DNA of 64,000 bases from Streptomyces sp. 840.1 (GCF_003751445.1 NZ_RJUU01000001.1:625001-689000); one strand, 5' to 3'. Numbered from the stretch's first letter, positions 52,470 to 60,698 are shown. The notes: generated from the sequence alone by a model not told the origin. Program-made: numbers and translations.

Positions 52470-53093
52470 TCACTCGCCCCGCGCGGCGGGCAGATGCGGC
52501 AGCCGGTCCGCGGCCACCACCCCTTCGAGATAGCCGCGCGCCCGCTCGGTACGGGGATAGGCGTCCAGGAGCCGCCAGAACCGCGGACCGTGTCCGGGCA
52601 CCAGGAGATGGGCCAGTTCGTGGACCAGCACGTAGTCGACGACGTACTCCGGCATGCCCTGCAGCCGGTGCGACAGACGGATGCTGCCCTCGGCCGGGGT
52701 GCAGGACCCCCACCGGGTGTTCTGGTTGGTCACCCACCGGACGGAGACGGGTCTGGCCCGGCCGTCGAAGTACTGCGCGGACAGCCGCTCCGCCCGTTCG
52801 GCGAGTTCGCTGTCACCGAGGATCCGTCTGCTCTCCTGGGCGGCCAGTTTGTCGAGCATGACGCTCACCCAGCGCTGTTCCTCGGCCTCGGACATCCGGG
52901 CGGGGATCAGCACGATCGTGCGGTCGCCCTCCCGGTACGCGGAGACCGTTCTGCTGCGGCGGGAACTCCTGCGGACCTCGACCGCGCTCGTCGTCGAGCC
53001 GCGGGGCGGATGGTCTGCCGCGCTGCGCTGCTGGATTCCGGCGCTGCGCGCGGGGGTCTCCCCGGCGAAGCCGGGCGACGGGTCGGCGGGCAC
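52470..53093 (-). CDS. YgjP-like M48-type metallopeptidase domain protein
   Basis: About 207 residues. The zinc site is VHELAHLLVPGHGPRFWRLL with the HExxH and a downstream His, and the family-specific NTRWGSCTPAEGSIRLSHRL precedes it; this is the YgjP/DUF45 (SprT-related) pattern. An Arg/Ser-rich N-terminal tail of about 55 residues may not all be translated: the GTG at 53093 has no Shine-Dalgarno and later starts are possible. Substrate unknown. Divergent from the ThiF-like gene. Confidence 0.85.
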   Translation of the reverse strand: MPADPSPGFAGETPARSAGIQQRSAADHPPRGSTTSAVEVRRSSRRSRTVSAYREGDRTIVLIPARMSEAEEQRWVSVMLDKLAAQESRRILGDSELAERAERLSAQYFDGRARPVSVRWVTNQNTRWGSCTPAEGSIRLSHRLQGMPEYVVDYVLVHELAHLLVPGHGPRFWRLLDAYPRTERARGYLEGVVAADRLPHLPAARGE

Positions 53094-53308
53094 GGCACGA
53101 CGTTACCCGTTGCCGGTGGGGGAAGTCCCGTCTCCCGAACGGTTCACACATGATCCGCCCCGCGGCGTGCACCGTTTGAACGACTAATACCCCCCGCCTG
53201 TGGATAACTTTCCACCCGCATCTGCGGCCCTGTGCATTCTGGCAATGGATCTCGCGCAGACGCACGGACCGCACACAGATCACGCACAGACACCGACCGG
53301 GGGAAACC

Positions 53309-54487
53309 ATGCATCCGATGTTGAAGCCCGCGTTGCGCCGCGCATGGCGCGGCAGCGGCACCGTCCAATTCGGCGTGACGCCCGCCCATGCGGTGAAGGT
53401 CGGCCCGATGGACCTCGCGACCGGCAGTTTCCTGGAGCTCCTCGACGGAACACGCGGGATGCCGCTGCTGCACGAAGAGGCCAGGGCGCTGGATCTCACC
53501 GAACACCACGTGGACACCCTCGTCATGCGCCTGCTGGACGCGGGACTCATCGACGACGTGAGGGCCGGCGGCCCGGAAGCCGATGCGTTACGGAACCGGG
53601 CGGAGGCCATGGAGCGTCACCGGCCCGATCTGGCGTCCCTCTCCGTCGTGCATCCCGAGCCCGGCGGCGGGATGCGCCGGATGGCCGCCCGCCGCTCCAT
53701 GCGCGTCCAGGTCCGGGGGGCCGGCCGGGTGGGTGCGGCCGTCGCCGCGGTGCTTTCCGGCTCCGGGGTGGGGCACGTCGAGGTCCTGGACGGCGGCACC
53801 GCCGAGCCGGGTGACGTCTCGCCCGGGGGTCTGCCACCGTCGGCGGCGGGAGAGCGCCGGGACACCTCGGCCCGGCAGTTGGTCCGGCGCTCGGCTCCCG
53901 GCCCGGCGCGGCGGACGGCCCAGCCGCCGGGCCTGCCGGCGAGCGGCGAGCCCGGACTGTCGCTGATCGTGGTGGCCCCTCGTGAGAGCCTCTCCGCCTA
54001 CATCCCCGATCCGCGCACCGCCGAGCCGTGGATCGCCTCGGGCACACCCCACCTCTACGCCGGAGTCATCGAGGCCACCGGCTTCGTCGGACCGCTGGTA
54101 CTGCCGGGCGGCACGGCGTGCGCGGGATGCCTCGATCTGCACCGGCGCGACCGGGACCCGCAGTGGCCCCGGATGCTGGCCCAGTGGCAGTCCGGGCGGC
54201 GCACCGCCGTACAGGCCTGCGACCTGGGCCTGGCTACCGCGGTGGCGGGTCTGGCCGCCGCCCACGCGCTGTCCTTCCTCGACGGGGAACTGCCCGCCTG
54301 CACCGGGTCCCGGTGGGAAGCCGCGCTGCCGCTGTTGGACTGGCGGTCGGAGCCGATCCGGGCACACCTCGACTGTTCCTGCAGAGCGGGTGGGCACACT
54401 GAGGGGTGCGCACCTCCGGGGCCGGCACGGCGCACGACACAATGGCCGGGTAGCCGCCGCACGGCAGTCTGGGATTTGGAGGGGTTT
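53309..54487 (+). CDS. ThiF/cyclodehydratase-like protein, in frame with downstream ABC1 gene
   Basis: About 393 codons that resemble the E1-like C component of azoline-forming RiPP cyclodehydratases. The N-terminal ~90 residues look like a winged-helix RiPP-recognition-type domain (KVGPMDLATGSFLELLDGTR, then a helical EHHVDTLVMRLLDAGLIDD). A Rossmann core follows with VRGAGRVGAAVAAVLSGSGV, then a tetracysteine zinc site (CAGCLDLH and DCSCRAGG). No YcaO partner or precursor peptide was found nearby. It has no stop of its own: the frame continues through the ATG at 54488 to 55930. GTG/ATG at 53309 follows the GGGGG of the leader. Confidence 0.75.
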
Positions 54488-55930
54488 ATGTCTGATCTTC
54501 CCCGGAAGGCGGTCACCCGAACCGCCAAGCTGGCAGCGCTGCCTTTGGGGTTCGCGGGCCGCGCCACGTGGGGGCTGGGCAAGCGCATCGGCGGGAAGTC
54601 CGCGGAGCTGGTCGCCCGCGAGGTACAGCAGCGCACCGCCGACCAGCTCTTCAAGGTCCTGGGCGAGCTGAAGGGCGGGGCGATGAAGCTCGGACAGGCG
54701 CTGTCCGTCTTCGAGTCCGCCCTCCCCGAAGAGGTCGCCGGTCCCTACCGCGCGGCCCTCACCAAGCTGCAGGAGGCCGCCCCTCCGATGCCGAGCAGCA
54801 CGGTCCACGCGGTGCTGGCCGAGCGTCTCGGCCAGGACTGGCGGGACCTTTTCCTGACCTTCGAGGACAAACCGTCGGCCGCCGCCTCGATCGGGCAGGT
54901 GCACCGGGCGGTGTGGCACGACGGGCGCAACGTCGCGGTGAAGGTGCAGTACCCGGGAGCCGGGGAGGCGCTGCTCTCTGACCTGACCCAGCTCAGCCGG
55001 TTCGCCCGGCTGCTGGGCCCGCTGATTCCGGGCATGGACATCAAGCCGCTGATCACGGAGCTCCGTGACCGGGTGTCGGAGGAGCTGGACTACGAGCAGG
55101 AGGCGCAGTCGCAGCGCGAGCACGCCGAAGAGTTCGCGGACGATCCCGATGTCGTGGTGCCGGGCGTGGTCCACCAGTCCGATCAGGTGCTGGTCACGGA
55201 GTGGATCGACGGGGTGCCGCTGGCCGATGTGATCGCCGACGGAACCGCTGAGCAGCGCGACCGGGCCGGACAGCTGCTGGCCCGGTTCCTCTTCTCCGGC
55301 CCCGCGCGCACCGGGCTGCTGCACGCGGACCCGCACCCCGGCAACTTCCGGCTGCTGCCGCCGGACGCGGCCTGCACGGCTGACAACGACGGTGCGACGG
55401 CCCCCGGGGCTGATCATTGGCGGCTCGGTGTCCTCGACTTCGGAACGGTGGACCGGCTGCCGGGCGGGCTTCCGCAGACCATCGGGGACTCGTTGCGTCT
55501 CACGCTCCAGGGCGACGCGGACGCGGTGTACGCGCTGTTGCGCGAGGAGGGGTTCGTCAAGGACTCGATCGACCTCGCTCCGGACGCGGTGCTCGACTAC
55601 CTCCAGCCGATCATTGAACCCGCCCTGGTGGAGGAGTTCGCGTTCAGCCGGGGCTGGATGCGCAGTCAGGCCGCCCGGATAGCGGATCCGCGTTCGCCCG
55701 CCCACCAGTTGGGCAAGCAGTTGAATCTGCCGCCTGCCTATCTGCTCATACACCGTGTGACGTTGAGCACGATCGGGGTGCTGTGCCAGCTCGGCGCGAC
55801 GGTCCGGCTGCGCGACGAACTCGAGTCCTGGCTCCCGGGGTTCCTGCCGCAGGAAGAGGAGGGGTGGGCTGCGCAGGAGTGGGCCGAGGAGGAGCTGCCC
55901 GGGGAAGCGGCGTCCGAGCTCGCCACATAG
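54488..55930 (+). CDS. ABC1/AarF/UbiB-family atypical kinase
   Basis: About 480 residues of the ABC1/ADCK family. The KxGQ motif is KGGAMKLGQALSVFESALPE; the Ala-rich loop is DKPSAAASIGQVHRAVWHDG; the catalytic region is LLHADPHPGNFRLLPPD, and DFG is in LGVLDFGTVDRLPGG. The family acts as ATPase/kinase-like factors in isoprenoid lipid metabolism. ATG at 54488 has TTGGAGGGG three bases upstream, strong evidence for separate initiation. It lies in the same open frame as the ThiF-like region, so an 873-residue fusion is also possible. Confidence 0.9.
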   Translation: MSDLPRKAVTRTAKLAALPLGFAGRATWGLGKRIGGKSAELVAREVQQRTADQLFKVLGELKGGAMKLGQALSVFESALPEEVAGPYRAALTKLQEAAPPMPSSTVHAVLAERLGQDWRDLFLTFEDKPSAAASIGQVHRAVWHDGRNVAVKVQYPGAGEALLSDLTQLSRFARLLGPLIPGMDIKPLITELRDRVSEELDYEQEAQSQREHAEEFADDPDVVVPGVVHQSDQVLVTEWIDGVPLADVIADGTAEQRDRAGQLLARFLFSGPARTGLLHADPHPGNFRLLPPDAACTADNDGATAPGADHWRLGVLDFGTVDRLPGGLPQTIGDSLRLTLQGDADAVYALLREEGFVKDSIDLAPDAVLDYLQPIIEPALVEEFAFSRGWMRSQAARIADPRSPAHQLGKQLNLPPAYLLIHRVTLSTIGVLCQLGATVRLRDELESWLPGFLPQEEEGWAAQEWAEEELPGEAASELAT

Positions 55931-55937
55931 CGGCCGC

Positions 55938-56150
55938 TCACCACCAGTCGGAGCCGAGCCGGCCCTCGATGGCTCGGATGTGGGTGCGGGCGCAGTTGTC
56001 GCAGAAGTAGCGCCGGCTGCCGTGCTCCACGGAACAGAGCCAGGTCGGCGGTGCGCTGTCGCTCCCCGATCCGGTACCGCACAGGGCGCATACGACGCCC
56101 GCGCCGCTCTGCGCGCCCGCTGCTTCGGGGCGCTGGGTCTCCTCGTCCAC
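55938..56150 (-). CDS. Small zinc-ribbon-like protein
   Basis: About 70 residues with two CxxC pairs (VVCALCGTG and YFCDNCARTHIRA) plus a further Cys in TWLCSVEHGSRR, likely one zinc site. The C-terminal RAIEGRLGSDWW is conserved in recalled homologues. The GTG at 56150 has GGGAG immediately before it; a longer reading from 56195 is less likely. Convergent with the ABC1 kinase gene, eight bases apart. Function unknown. Confidence 0.78.
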   Translation of the reverse strand: MDEETQRPEAAGAQSGAGVVCALCGTGSGSDSAPPTWLCSVEHGSRRYFCDNCARTHIRAIEGRLGSDWW

Positions 56151-56201
56151 CTCCCGACGATATCTCCACCGGCCTGGTCCGGCACGGCACCACACAGCAC
56201 G

Positions 56202-56237
56202 GCCTCGGGGCCGGTCCGCGTGGACCGGCCCCGAGGC
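56202..56237. terminator. Hairpin terminator between the two small genes
   Basis: A perfect 16-base stem (56202-56217 with 56222-56237) and a GCGT loop, downstream of the small basic protein gene on the minus strand. Confidence 0.85.
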
Positions 56238-56321
56238 AGGGGTGGTGATGTGGGTGCTGGGTACTGCGCGCTGCGGGTCGGAGAGCGGCTGCCCCGCAGC
56301 GGTAGTGCTGACCTTCTGTCA

Positions 56322-56351
56322 TGCGGTGTTCTGTCCTGCGGTGTTCTGTCC
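56322..56351. repeat. 15-base tandem repeat
   Basis: TGCGGTGTTCTGTCC occurs twice in a row (56322-56336 and 56337-56351), just beyond the stop of the small basic protein gene. Confidence 0.9.
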
Positions 56352-56357
56352 TGCTCC

Positions 56358-56621
56358 TCAGTGCATGACCGCCATGGCCAGCGCACGCCGGGCACGCATC
56401 GAGGCGCGCTCGGCCCGGCGCTGCATCCGCCGCGCGTTGATCAGGCGCACGGCCTGACGATCCGCGTCGGCTTCCCGCAGGCGGTCGTGCATATGAGCAC
56501 GAGCCAGGGCTTCTGGGATGAGTTGCATCTCACGGGTCCTGTTCTGACGCGAGTCGTTCGCGCCGATGATGGTGACGTCCGGTGTCGCGGAGCCGACGGG
56601 CTCCCTCGTGGGGATGGTCAT
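56358..56621 (-). CDS. Small basic protein, unknown
   Basis: About 87 residues. The C-terminal 50 residues are helical and Arg-rich (RRMQRRAERASMRARRALAM), suggesting nucleic-acid or membrane association. ATG at 56621 has AGGA four bases upstream; an ATG at 56681 (MKRIGTIDRPQTHDP) would give 107 residues but has no Shine-Dalgarno. It lies 92 bases after the wblC stop on the same strand and may be co-transcribed with wblC. No family recognised. Confidence 0.65.
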   Translation of the reverse strand: MTIPTREPVGSATPDVTIIGANDSRQNRTREMQLIPEALARAHMHDRLREADADRQAVRLINARRMQRRAERASMRARRALAMAVMH

Positions 56622-56713
56622 TGGTTCCTGGTTTCGCGGGTCGTGGGTCTGGGGACGGTCGATGGTTCCGATGCGCTTCATGGGTTTGGGGGCCGCAGCT
56701 CCCAGGCCGGCGA

Positions 56714-57082
56714 TCACGCCGCGACCGGGTTCTTGCGCGGACGGCCACGCGGCCGCTTGCGAGCAACGACGACGCCCTGGATGAAGAGCTCGCCACCCCA
56801 GACACCCCACGGCTCGCGGCGCTCCTTGGCGCCGGCGAGGCAGGCCTCGACGAGCGGGCAGGTGCGGCAGAGGGACTTGGCGTACTCGACGTCGGCCGGG
56901 GACTCGGCGAAGAAGACCTCGGGGTCGTAGGAGCGGCAGGGGACGGGTACGCCAAGGTTCTCGATGGCGTCGTCGAGCGCGGTGAGCGCAGTGAGCGGGA
57001 TCAAGGTGGAGTCCTCCGTGAGGCCGGGCGGGGGGATCGTTTCGGAAGGCGGGACGGACGGGGCGTGCGCTTCGAGTTGCAC
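56714..57082 (-). CDS. wblC: WhiB-family regulator WblC (WhiB7-type)
   Basis: A 122-residue iron-sulfur WhiB protein of the WhiB7 branch, which activates intrinsic antibiotic-resistance genes with the principal sigma factor. Four Cys are in place (VPCRSYDPEVFF and LCRTCPLVEACLAGA), followed by GVWGGELFI and the WhiB7-specific AT-hook KRPRGRPRKNP at the C-terminus. GTG at 57082 follows GAGG at a long distance. The gene has a leader of about 600 bases with an upstream ORF and an intrinsic terminator, and is convergent with nothing; the small basic gene follows. Confidence 0.95.
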   Translation of the reverse strand: MQLEAHAPSVPPSETIPPPGLTEDSTLIPLTALTALDDAIENLGVPVPCRSYDPEVFFAESPADVEYAKSLCRTCPLVEACLAGAKERREPWGVWGGELFIQGVVVARKRPRGRPRKNPVAA

Positions 57083-57185
57083 GGTGGTGGTGTCCTCGTC
57101 TGGTCGTTTCCGGCCTGTTGGCCGGGGGCGGCTGGTACCAGGTGTTACTTGTCCCGAGGCTCCTTCGCGCTGTCCCGTCCGTTCG

Positions 57186-57231
57186 GACAAAACAAAAGGG
57201 CCGCGGATCCCGAGTGGGGTTCCGCGGCCCT
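57186..57231 (-). terminator. Intrinsic attenuator in the wblC leader
   Basis: On the minus strand AGGGCCGCGGA (57231-57221) pairs with TCCGCGGCCCT (57207-57197), followed by TTTTGTTTTGT (to 57186): a classic stem plus U-tract, rare in this genome. It lies about 100 bases before wblC and 24 bases after the upstream ORF stop. Confidence 0.93.
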
Positions 57232-57254
57232 GAAGGCGCCGGCCTGACTGTCGA

Positions 57255-57590
57255 TCAGGCTGGATCTCTCCAGGGTTCAGGCCCACGGAAGGCCCACATC
57301 GTGTGGTGGTGCGTCGTCTGCTTCTTGGCTCCGGCTTCCGCTCCCGCACCGACGGCCGCAAAGGCATAGGCCTGGGCCTGTCCCTTCGCTACTGCTGCTG
57401 CCGGTGCCTGGGTCGGTCGCTCATTACGCTCCCGCTCGGGAAGGCTCACCAGGGACAGCGGGCTGACGGCGGAAATGCCGGACATACCGGTGCCACGCAG
57501 GGAAGACGTCGAAGAGTGGGCGAGGCCGAGCGAGCAGGCGGAGACGACCGAGAGATCGGTCATTTTGTTGGTCTCGATGATGTTGATCAC
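57255..57590 (-). CDS. Upstream ORF in the wblC leader (candidate regulatory peptide)
   Basis: A GTG at 57590 with GGAGG eight bases upstream opens a 111-codon ORF (VINIIETNKMTDLS...); an ATG at 57563 (MTDLSVVSACSLGLAHSS) is an alternative. It is Ser/Ala-rich, with KKQTTHHHTMWAF near the end, and stops 24 bases before the attenuator hairpin. The position fits ribosome-mediated attenuation described for whiB7/wblC leaders, in which slow translation prevents terminator formation. A GCCTGA/TCAGGC hairpin overlaps its stop. Whether the peptide itself matters is unknown. Confidence 0.55.
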   Translation of the reverse strand: MINIIETNKMTDLSVVSACSLGLAHSSTSSLRGTGMSGISAVSPLSLVSLPERERNERPTQAPAAAVAKGQAQAYAFAAVGAGAEAGAKKQTTHHHTMWAFRGPEPWRDPA

Positions 57591-57705
57591 TTCAATCGCC
57601 TCCTCTCGGCGTCTAGAGCGGACCGACCGAGCCGGTCCTACGTATTCGGATAAGTACAGCACAGGATCAGGGCTTCAGAGAAGTCGCTGTTCCCGTGGTT
57701 AAGAA

Positions 57706-57745
57706 CCTATGGTGATTACTGGGGCAGGCGCAAACTATTTTTTCG
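57706..57745 (-). promoter_or_regulatory. Probable wblC promoter with WhiB7-type AT-rich element
   Basis: On the minus strand an AT-rich GAAAAAATAG (57745-57735) directly precedes a -35-like TTTGCG (57734-57729), a 17-base spacer and a -10-like CATAGG (57711-57706). WhiB7-family activators bind AT-rich DNA just upstream of the -35 of their own promoter. Confidence 0.65.
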
Positions 57746-57756
57746 ACGAGTTTTTC

Positions 57757-59946
57757 TCACACCTGCTCGTCGGCCTCCGCAGGCTCCTCCGCCCCGTCCC
57801 CACCTGCGCAGATGTCCAGCACCGCGGCTCCGAACCGGCCCAGCTTCCGCGCGCCGACCCCGGGGATCCCGGCCAGCTCGCCCTCGCTGCCGGGCACGGC
57901 CTCCGCGATGGCCATCAGCGTCTTGTCGGTGAACACGCAGTAGGCGGGCTGGCTGATCTCCTGCGCCCGGACCGCACGCCAGTCGCGCAGCCTCTCGTAC
58001 AGCGCCTCGTCCATGTCGGACGGGCAGTCGTCACAGCGCATCAGCTTCATCTCGCCCGCGTCGGTGAGGGTCTTGCCGCACACCCTGCACAGCGCGGGCC
58101 CGCGCCGCTTGCGCCGGGCCGCCACCGGCCGCTCGATGCCGCCGCTGCCGCCCGCGGTGCCCCTGGCGCCCAGCGCCGCCGAGCCGGGACGCAGTCCGTT
58201 CAGGAAGCGGCTCGGGCGGCGGCCGGCCCGGCCGCCGGGCGAGCGGGCCAGCGACCACGAGAGCGAGAGGTGGAAGCGTGCCCGGGTGACACCGACGTAC
58301 AGCAGCCGGCGCTCCTCCTCGATCTGCTCGTCCGTCTTGGCGTAGGTGATCGGCATCATGCCCTCGGTCAGTCCGACCAGGAACACGGCATCCCACTCCA
58401 GGCCCTTCGCGGAGTGCAGCGAGGCCAGGGTGACGCCCTGGACCGTGGGGGCGTGCTGGGCGGCGGCCCGCTCGTCCAGTTCGGCGACCAGGTCGGAGAG
58501 GGTCGCGCCCGGCCTGGCCCGCTCGAAGTCCTCGGCGAGCCTGACCAGTGCGGCCAGGGACTCCCAGCGGTCGCGCACCGCCCCGGAGCCGGCCGGCGGC
58601 TCGCTCCGCCAGCCCTTGGTGGACAGCACAGCGCGGACCTCGGCGGGCAGCCCCTGCGCATCGTCGAGCAGGGAGTCGTTGCCGCCGGCGCGGGCCGCGC
58701 CGCGCAGGGCGACGCCCGCTTCCCGTACCTCCGCGCGTTCGAAGAACCGCTCGGCGCCCCTCAGCTGGTACGGCACCCCCGCGTCGGCCAGGGCCTGCTC
58801 GTAGACCTCGGACTGGGAGTTGACCCGGTAGAGCACCGCGATCTCGCCCGCCGGGACGCCTGCCGCGATCAGGTCGCGGATGCGGCGGGCGGTGCCCTCG
58901 GCCTCGGCGGGCTCGTCCGCGTACTCCGTGTAGGCGGGCTCGGGACCGCGCTCGCGCTGCGAGACCAGTTCGAGCCGGTGCTCGGCGGCCCTGCCCCGGG
59001 CCTGGCCGAGCAGCCCGTTGGCCAGGTGGACCACCTGGGGCGTCGAGCGGTAGTCCCGGACGAGCTTGACGACGGTGGCCCGGGGGTGGCGGGTGCGGAA
59101 GTTCAGCAGGTGGTCGGGGGTGGCTCCGGTGAAGGAGTAGATCGTCTGGCTGGCGTCACCGACGACGCAGAGGTTGTCCCGGTCGCCCAGCCAGAGGTCG
59201 AGCAGCCGCTGCTGGAGCGGGCTGACGTCCTGGTACTCGTCGACGACGAAGTGCTGGTACTGCCGGCGCACGTGGTCGGCGATGTCGTGCCGGTCCTGGA
59301 GGATGCCCACGGTCAGGAGCAGCACGTCCTCGAAGTCGATCACCGTCCGGTCCCGCTTCAGCTGCTCGTACGTCGCGTAGACCTGTGAGATCTCGGCGGG
59401 ATCGCGCGGGGCGTCCCGCTGGGACTTGGCGACCACGGCCGGGTAGTCGGCCGGCACGGTCTGGGTGACCTTGGCCCACTCGATCTCGCTCGTGACATCG
59501 CGCAGCTCGTTGCGGTCGAGGCGGATGTTGCAGCGGGCCGCGGCCTCGGCCACCAGCTGGACCTTGCGCTCCAGCAGCCTGGGCAGATCGCCACCGACTG
59601 CTTTCGGCCAGAAGTACTGGAGCTGGCGCAGGGCCGCGGAGTGGAACGTGCGCGCCTGCACCCCGCCCGCTCCGAGCTGGCGCAGCCGTCCCCGCATCTC
59701 GCCGGCGGCACGGTTGGTGAACGTGACGGCGAGCACACTCGTCGGCTGGATGATCCCGGCGCGCACCCCGTAGGCGATGCGGTGCGTGATGGCCCGCGTC
59801 TTGCCCGTACCGGCCCCGGCCAGCACGCATACCGGGCCCTGCAGGGCCATGGCGACCTCGCGCTGCTCGGGGTCGAGCCCGTCGAGGACGGCGTCGGCGG
59901 AGTCGGGGACCTGAGGGAAGAGGGTGGAATGCGTTGCTGATGTCAC
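57757..59946 (-). CDS. uvrD2: ATP-dependent DNA helicase UvrD2
   Basis: A 729-residue superfamily 1A helicase. Walker A is LAGAGTGKTRAITHRIAYG; motif II is FVVDEYQDVSPLQQRLLD; motif IV-VI elements include LASLHSAKGLEWDAVFLVGL and RRLLYVGVTRARFHL. The C-terminus has a tetracysteine zinc element (CRVCGKTL and CDDCP) and an HRDC domain (FTDKTLMAIAEAVPGSEGEL), the combination diagnostic of actinobacterial UvrD2. GTG at 59946 follows GGCGGG; the longer reading overlaps the mycoredoxin promoter side and is rejected. Confidence 0.95.
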   Translation of the reverse strand: MTSATHSTLFPQVPDSADAVLDGLDPEQREVAMALQGPVCVLAGAGTGKTRAITHRIAYGVRAGIIQPTSVLAVTFTNRAAGEMRGRLRQLGAGGVQARTFHSAALRQLQYFWPKAVGGDLPRLLERKVQLVAEAAARCNIRLDRNELRDVTSEIEWAKVTQTVPADYPAVVAKSQRDAPRDPAEISQVYATYEQLKRDRTVIDFEDVLLLTVGILQDRHDIADHVRRQYQHFVVDEYQDVSPLQQRLLDLWLGDRDNLCVVGDASQTIYSFTGATPDHLLNFRTRHPRATVVKLVRDYRSTPQVVHLANGLLGQARGRAAEHRLELVSQRERGPEPAYTEYADEPAEAEGTARRIRDLIAAGVPAGEIAVLYRVNSQSEVYEQALADAGVPYQLRGAERFFERAEVREAGVALRGAARAGGNDSLLDDAQGLPAEVRAVLSTKGWRSEPPAGSGAVRDRWESLAALVRLAEDFERARPGATLSDLVAELDERAAAQHAPTVQGVTLASLHSAKGLEWDAVFLVGLTEGMMPITYAKTDEQIEEERRLLYVGVTRARFHLSLSWSLARSPGGRAGRRPSRFLNGLRPGSAALGARGTAGGSGGIERPVAARRKRRGPALCRVCGKTLTDAGEMKLMRCDDCPSDMDEALYERLRDWRAVRAQEISQPAYCVFTDKTLMAIAEAVPGSEGELAGIPGVGARKLGRFGAAVLDICAGGDGAEEPAEADEQV

Positions 59947-60086
59947 CCCGCCATGCTGCCAGGTCGAAAGGGGCGGACGCGGAAGTTGTCCACAGGGGTG
60001 CCGCATCTGTCGTACTGGTCGTACTGGTCGCACTGATCGCGACCGGCGCCTGGAGCGCTGCCGGGATCGGCGCCGGGCGCGCTGCC

Positions 60087-60113
60087 GGGAATGGTGGACA
60101 GGTCACGTACGTT
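60087..60113 (+). promoter_or_regulatory. SigR-dependent promoter of mycoredoxin gene
   Basis: GGGAAT (60087-60092), an 18-base spacer and GTT (60111-60113) match the SigR consensus exactly. It lies about 180 bases upstream of the mycoredoxin ATG. Confidence 0.9.
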
Positions 60114-60291
60114 CCCCTGTCGTGCGGCAACGCACGTCCCGGATCTCGGGGCCTTTGCGCGTGCCACCCGATGCCTGACGCCCGCCGTGAACCACGCGGC
60201 GGGTGGTGTGCGGAGTGTGGAGTGTGACGGAGGAGACGGGACGGGATGTGGCGGGATTGCCGGGACCGATGAGACAGAGGAGCGCGTAGAC

Positions 60292-60534
60292 ATGCCGGGC
60301 ACTGTGACGATGTACAGCACCACGTGGTGCGGATACTGCCGTCGGCTCAAGGGCCAGATGGACCGCGAGGGCATCGCGTACACCGAGATCAACATCGAGC
60401 ACGACCCGGACTCCGCGGCCTTCGTCGAGAAGGCGAACGGCGGGAACCAGACGGTCCCGACCGTTCTCTTCCCGGACGGTTCGACGCTGACGAATCCCTC
60501 GCTGGCCCAGGTGAAGCAGAAGGTCGGCGCCTGA
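60292..60534 (+). CDS. Mycoredoxin (glutaredoxin-like, Mrx1-type)
   Basis: An 80-residue glutaredoxin-fold protein that reduces mycothiol mixed disulfides. The active site is TTWCGYCRRLKGQMDREGI (CxxC near residues 13-16), and the conserved TVPTVLFPDGSTLTNPS supplies the cis-Pro. ATG at 60292 after AGAGGAG; longer upstream readings run into the SigR promoter. SigR control fits the thiol-stress role. Divergent from uvrD2 and followed by a terminator. Confidence 0.94.
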   Translation: MPGTVTMYSTTWCGYCRRLKGQMDREGIAYTEINIEHDPDSAAFVEKANGGNQTVPTVLFPDGSTLTNPSLAQVKQKVGA

Positions 60535-60561
60535 CCCCGCCGAGCCCCACCCCGAGCGCGC

Positions 60562-60605
60562 CCGCCCGCCGCTTCCGGTCGACACGGACCGGAAGCGGCG
60601 GGCGG
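60562..60605. terminator. Terminator after mycoredoxin
   Basis: A perfect 19-base stem (60562-60580 with 60587-60605) and a 6-base loop. Confidence 0.9.
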
Positions 60606-60620
60606 CTGTGTGCCTGCATC

Positions 60621-60698
60621 AGTTCAGGAAAGTCAGTTCAGTAAGGCCGGTTCAGGAAAGCCGGCTCAGGAAAGCCGGCTGAGGAAGATCAGCTCAGG
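60621..60698. repeat. Degenerate 14-15-base tandem repeat, about 5.5 copies
   Basis: Successive units (AGTTCAGGAAAGTC, AGTTCAGTAAGGCCG, GTTCAGGAAAGCCG, GCTCAGGAAAGCCG, GCTGAGGAAGATCA, GCTCAGG) fill the gap between the mycoredoxin terminator and the folD 3' end. The last unit reaches the folD stop. Confidence 0.85.

Noticed and set aside
53094..56200. A RiPP biosynthetic cluster around the ThiF-like protein
   Set aside because: No YcaO, dehydrogenase, transporter or convincing precursor peptide is present; neighbours are housekeeping genes. The ThiF-like protein is kept only as an orphan.
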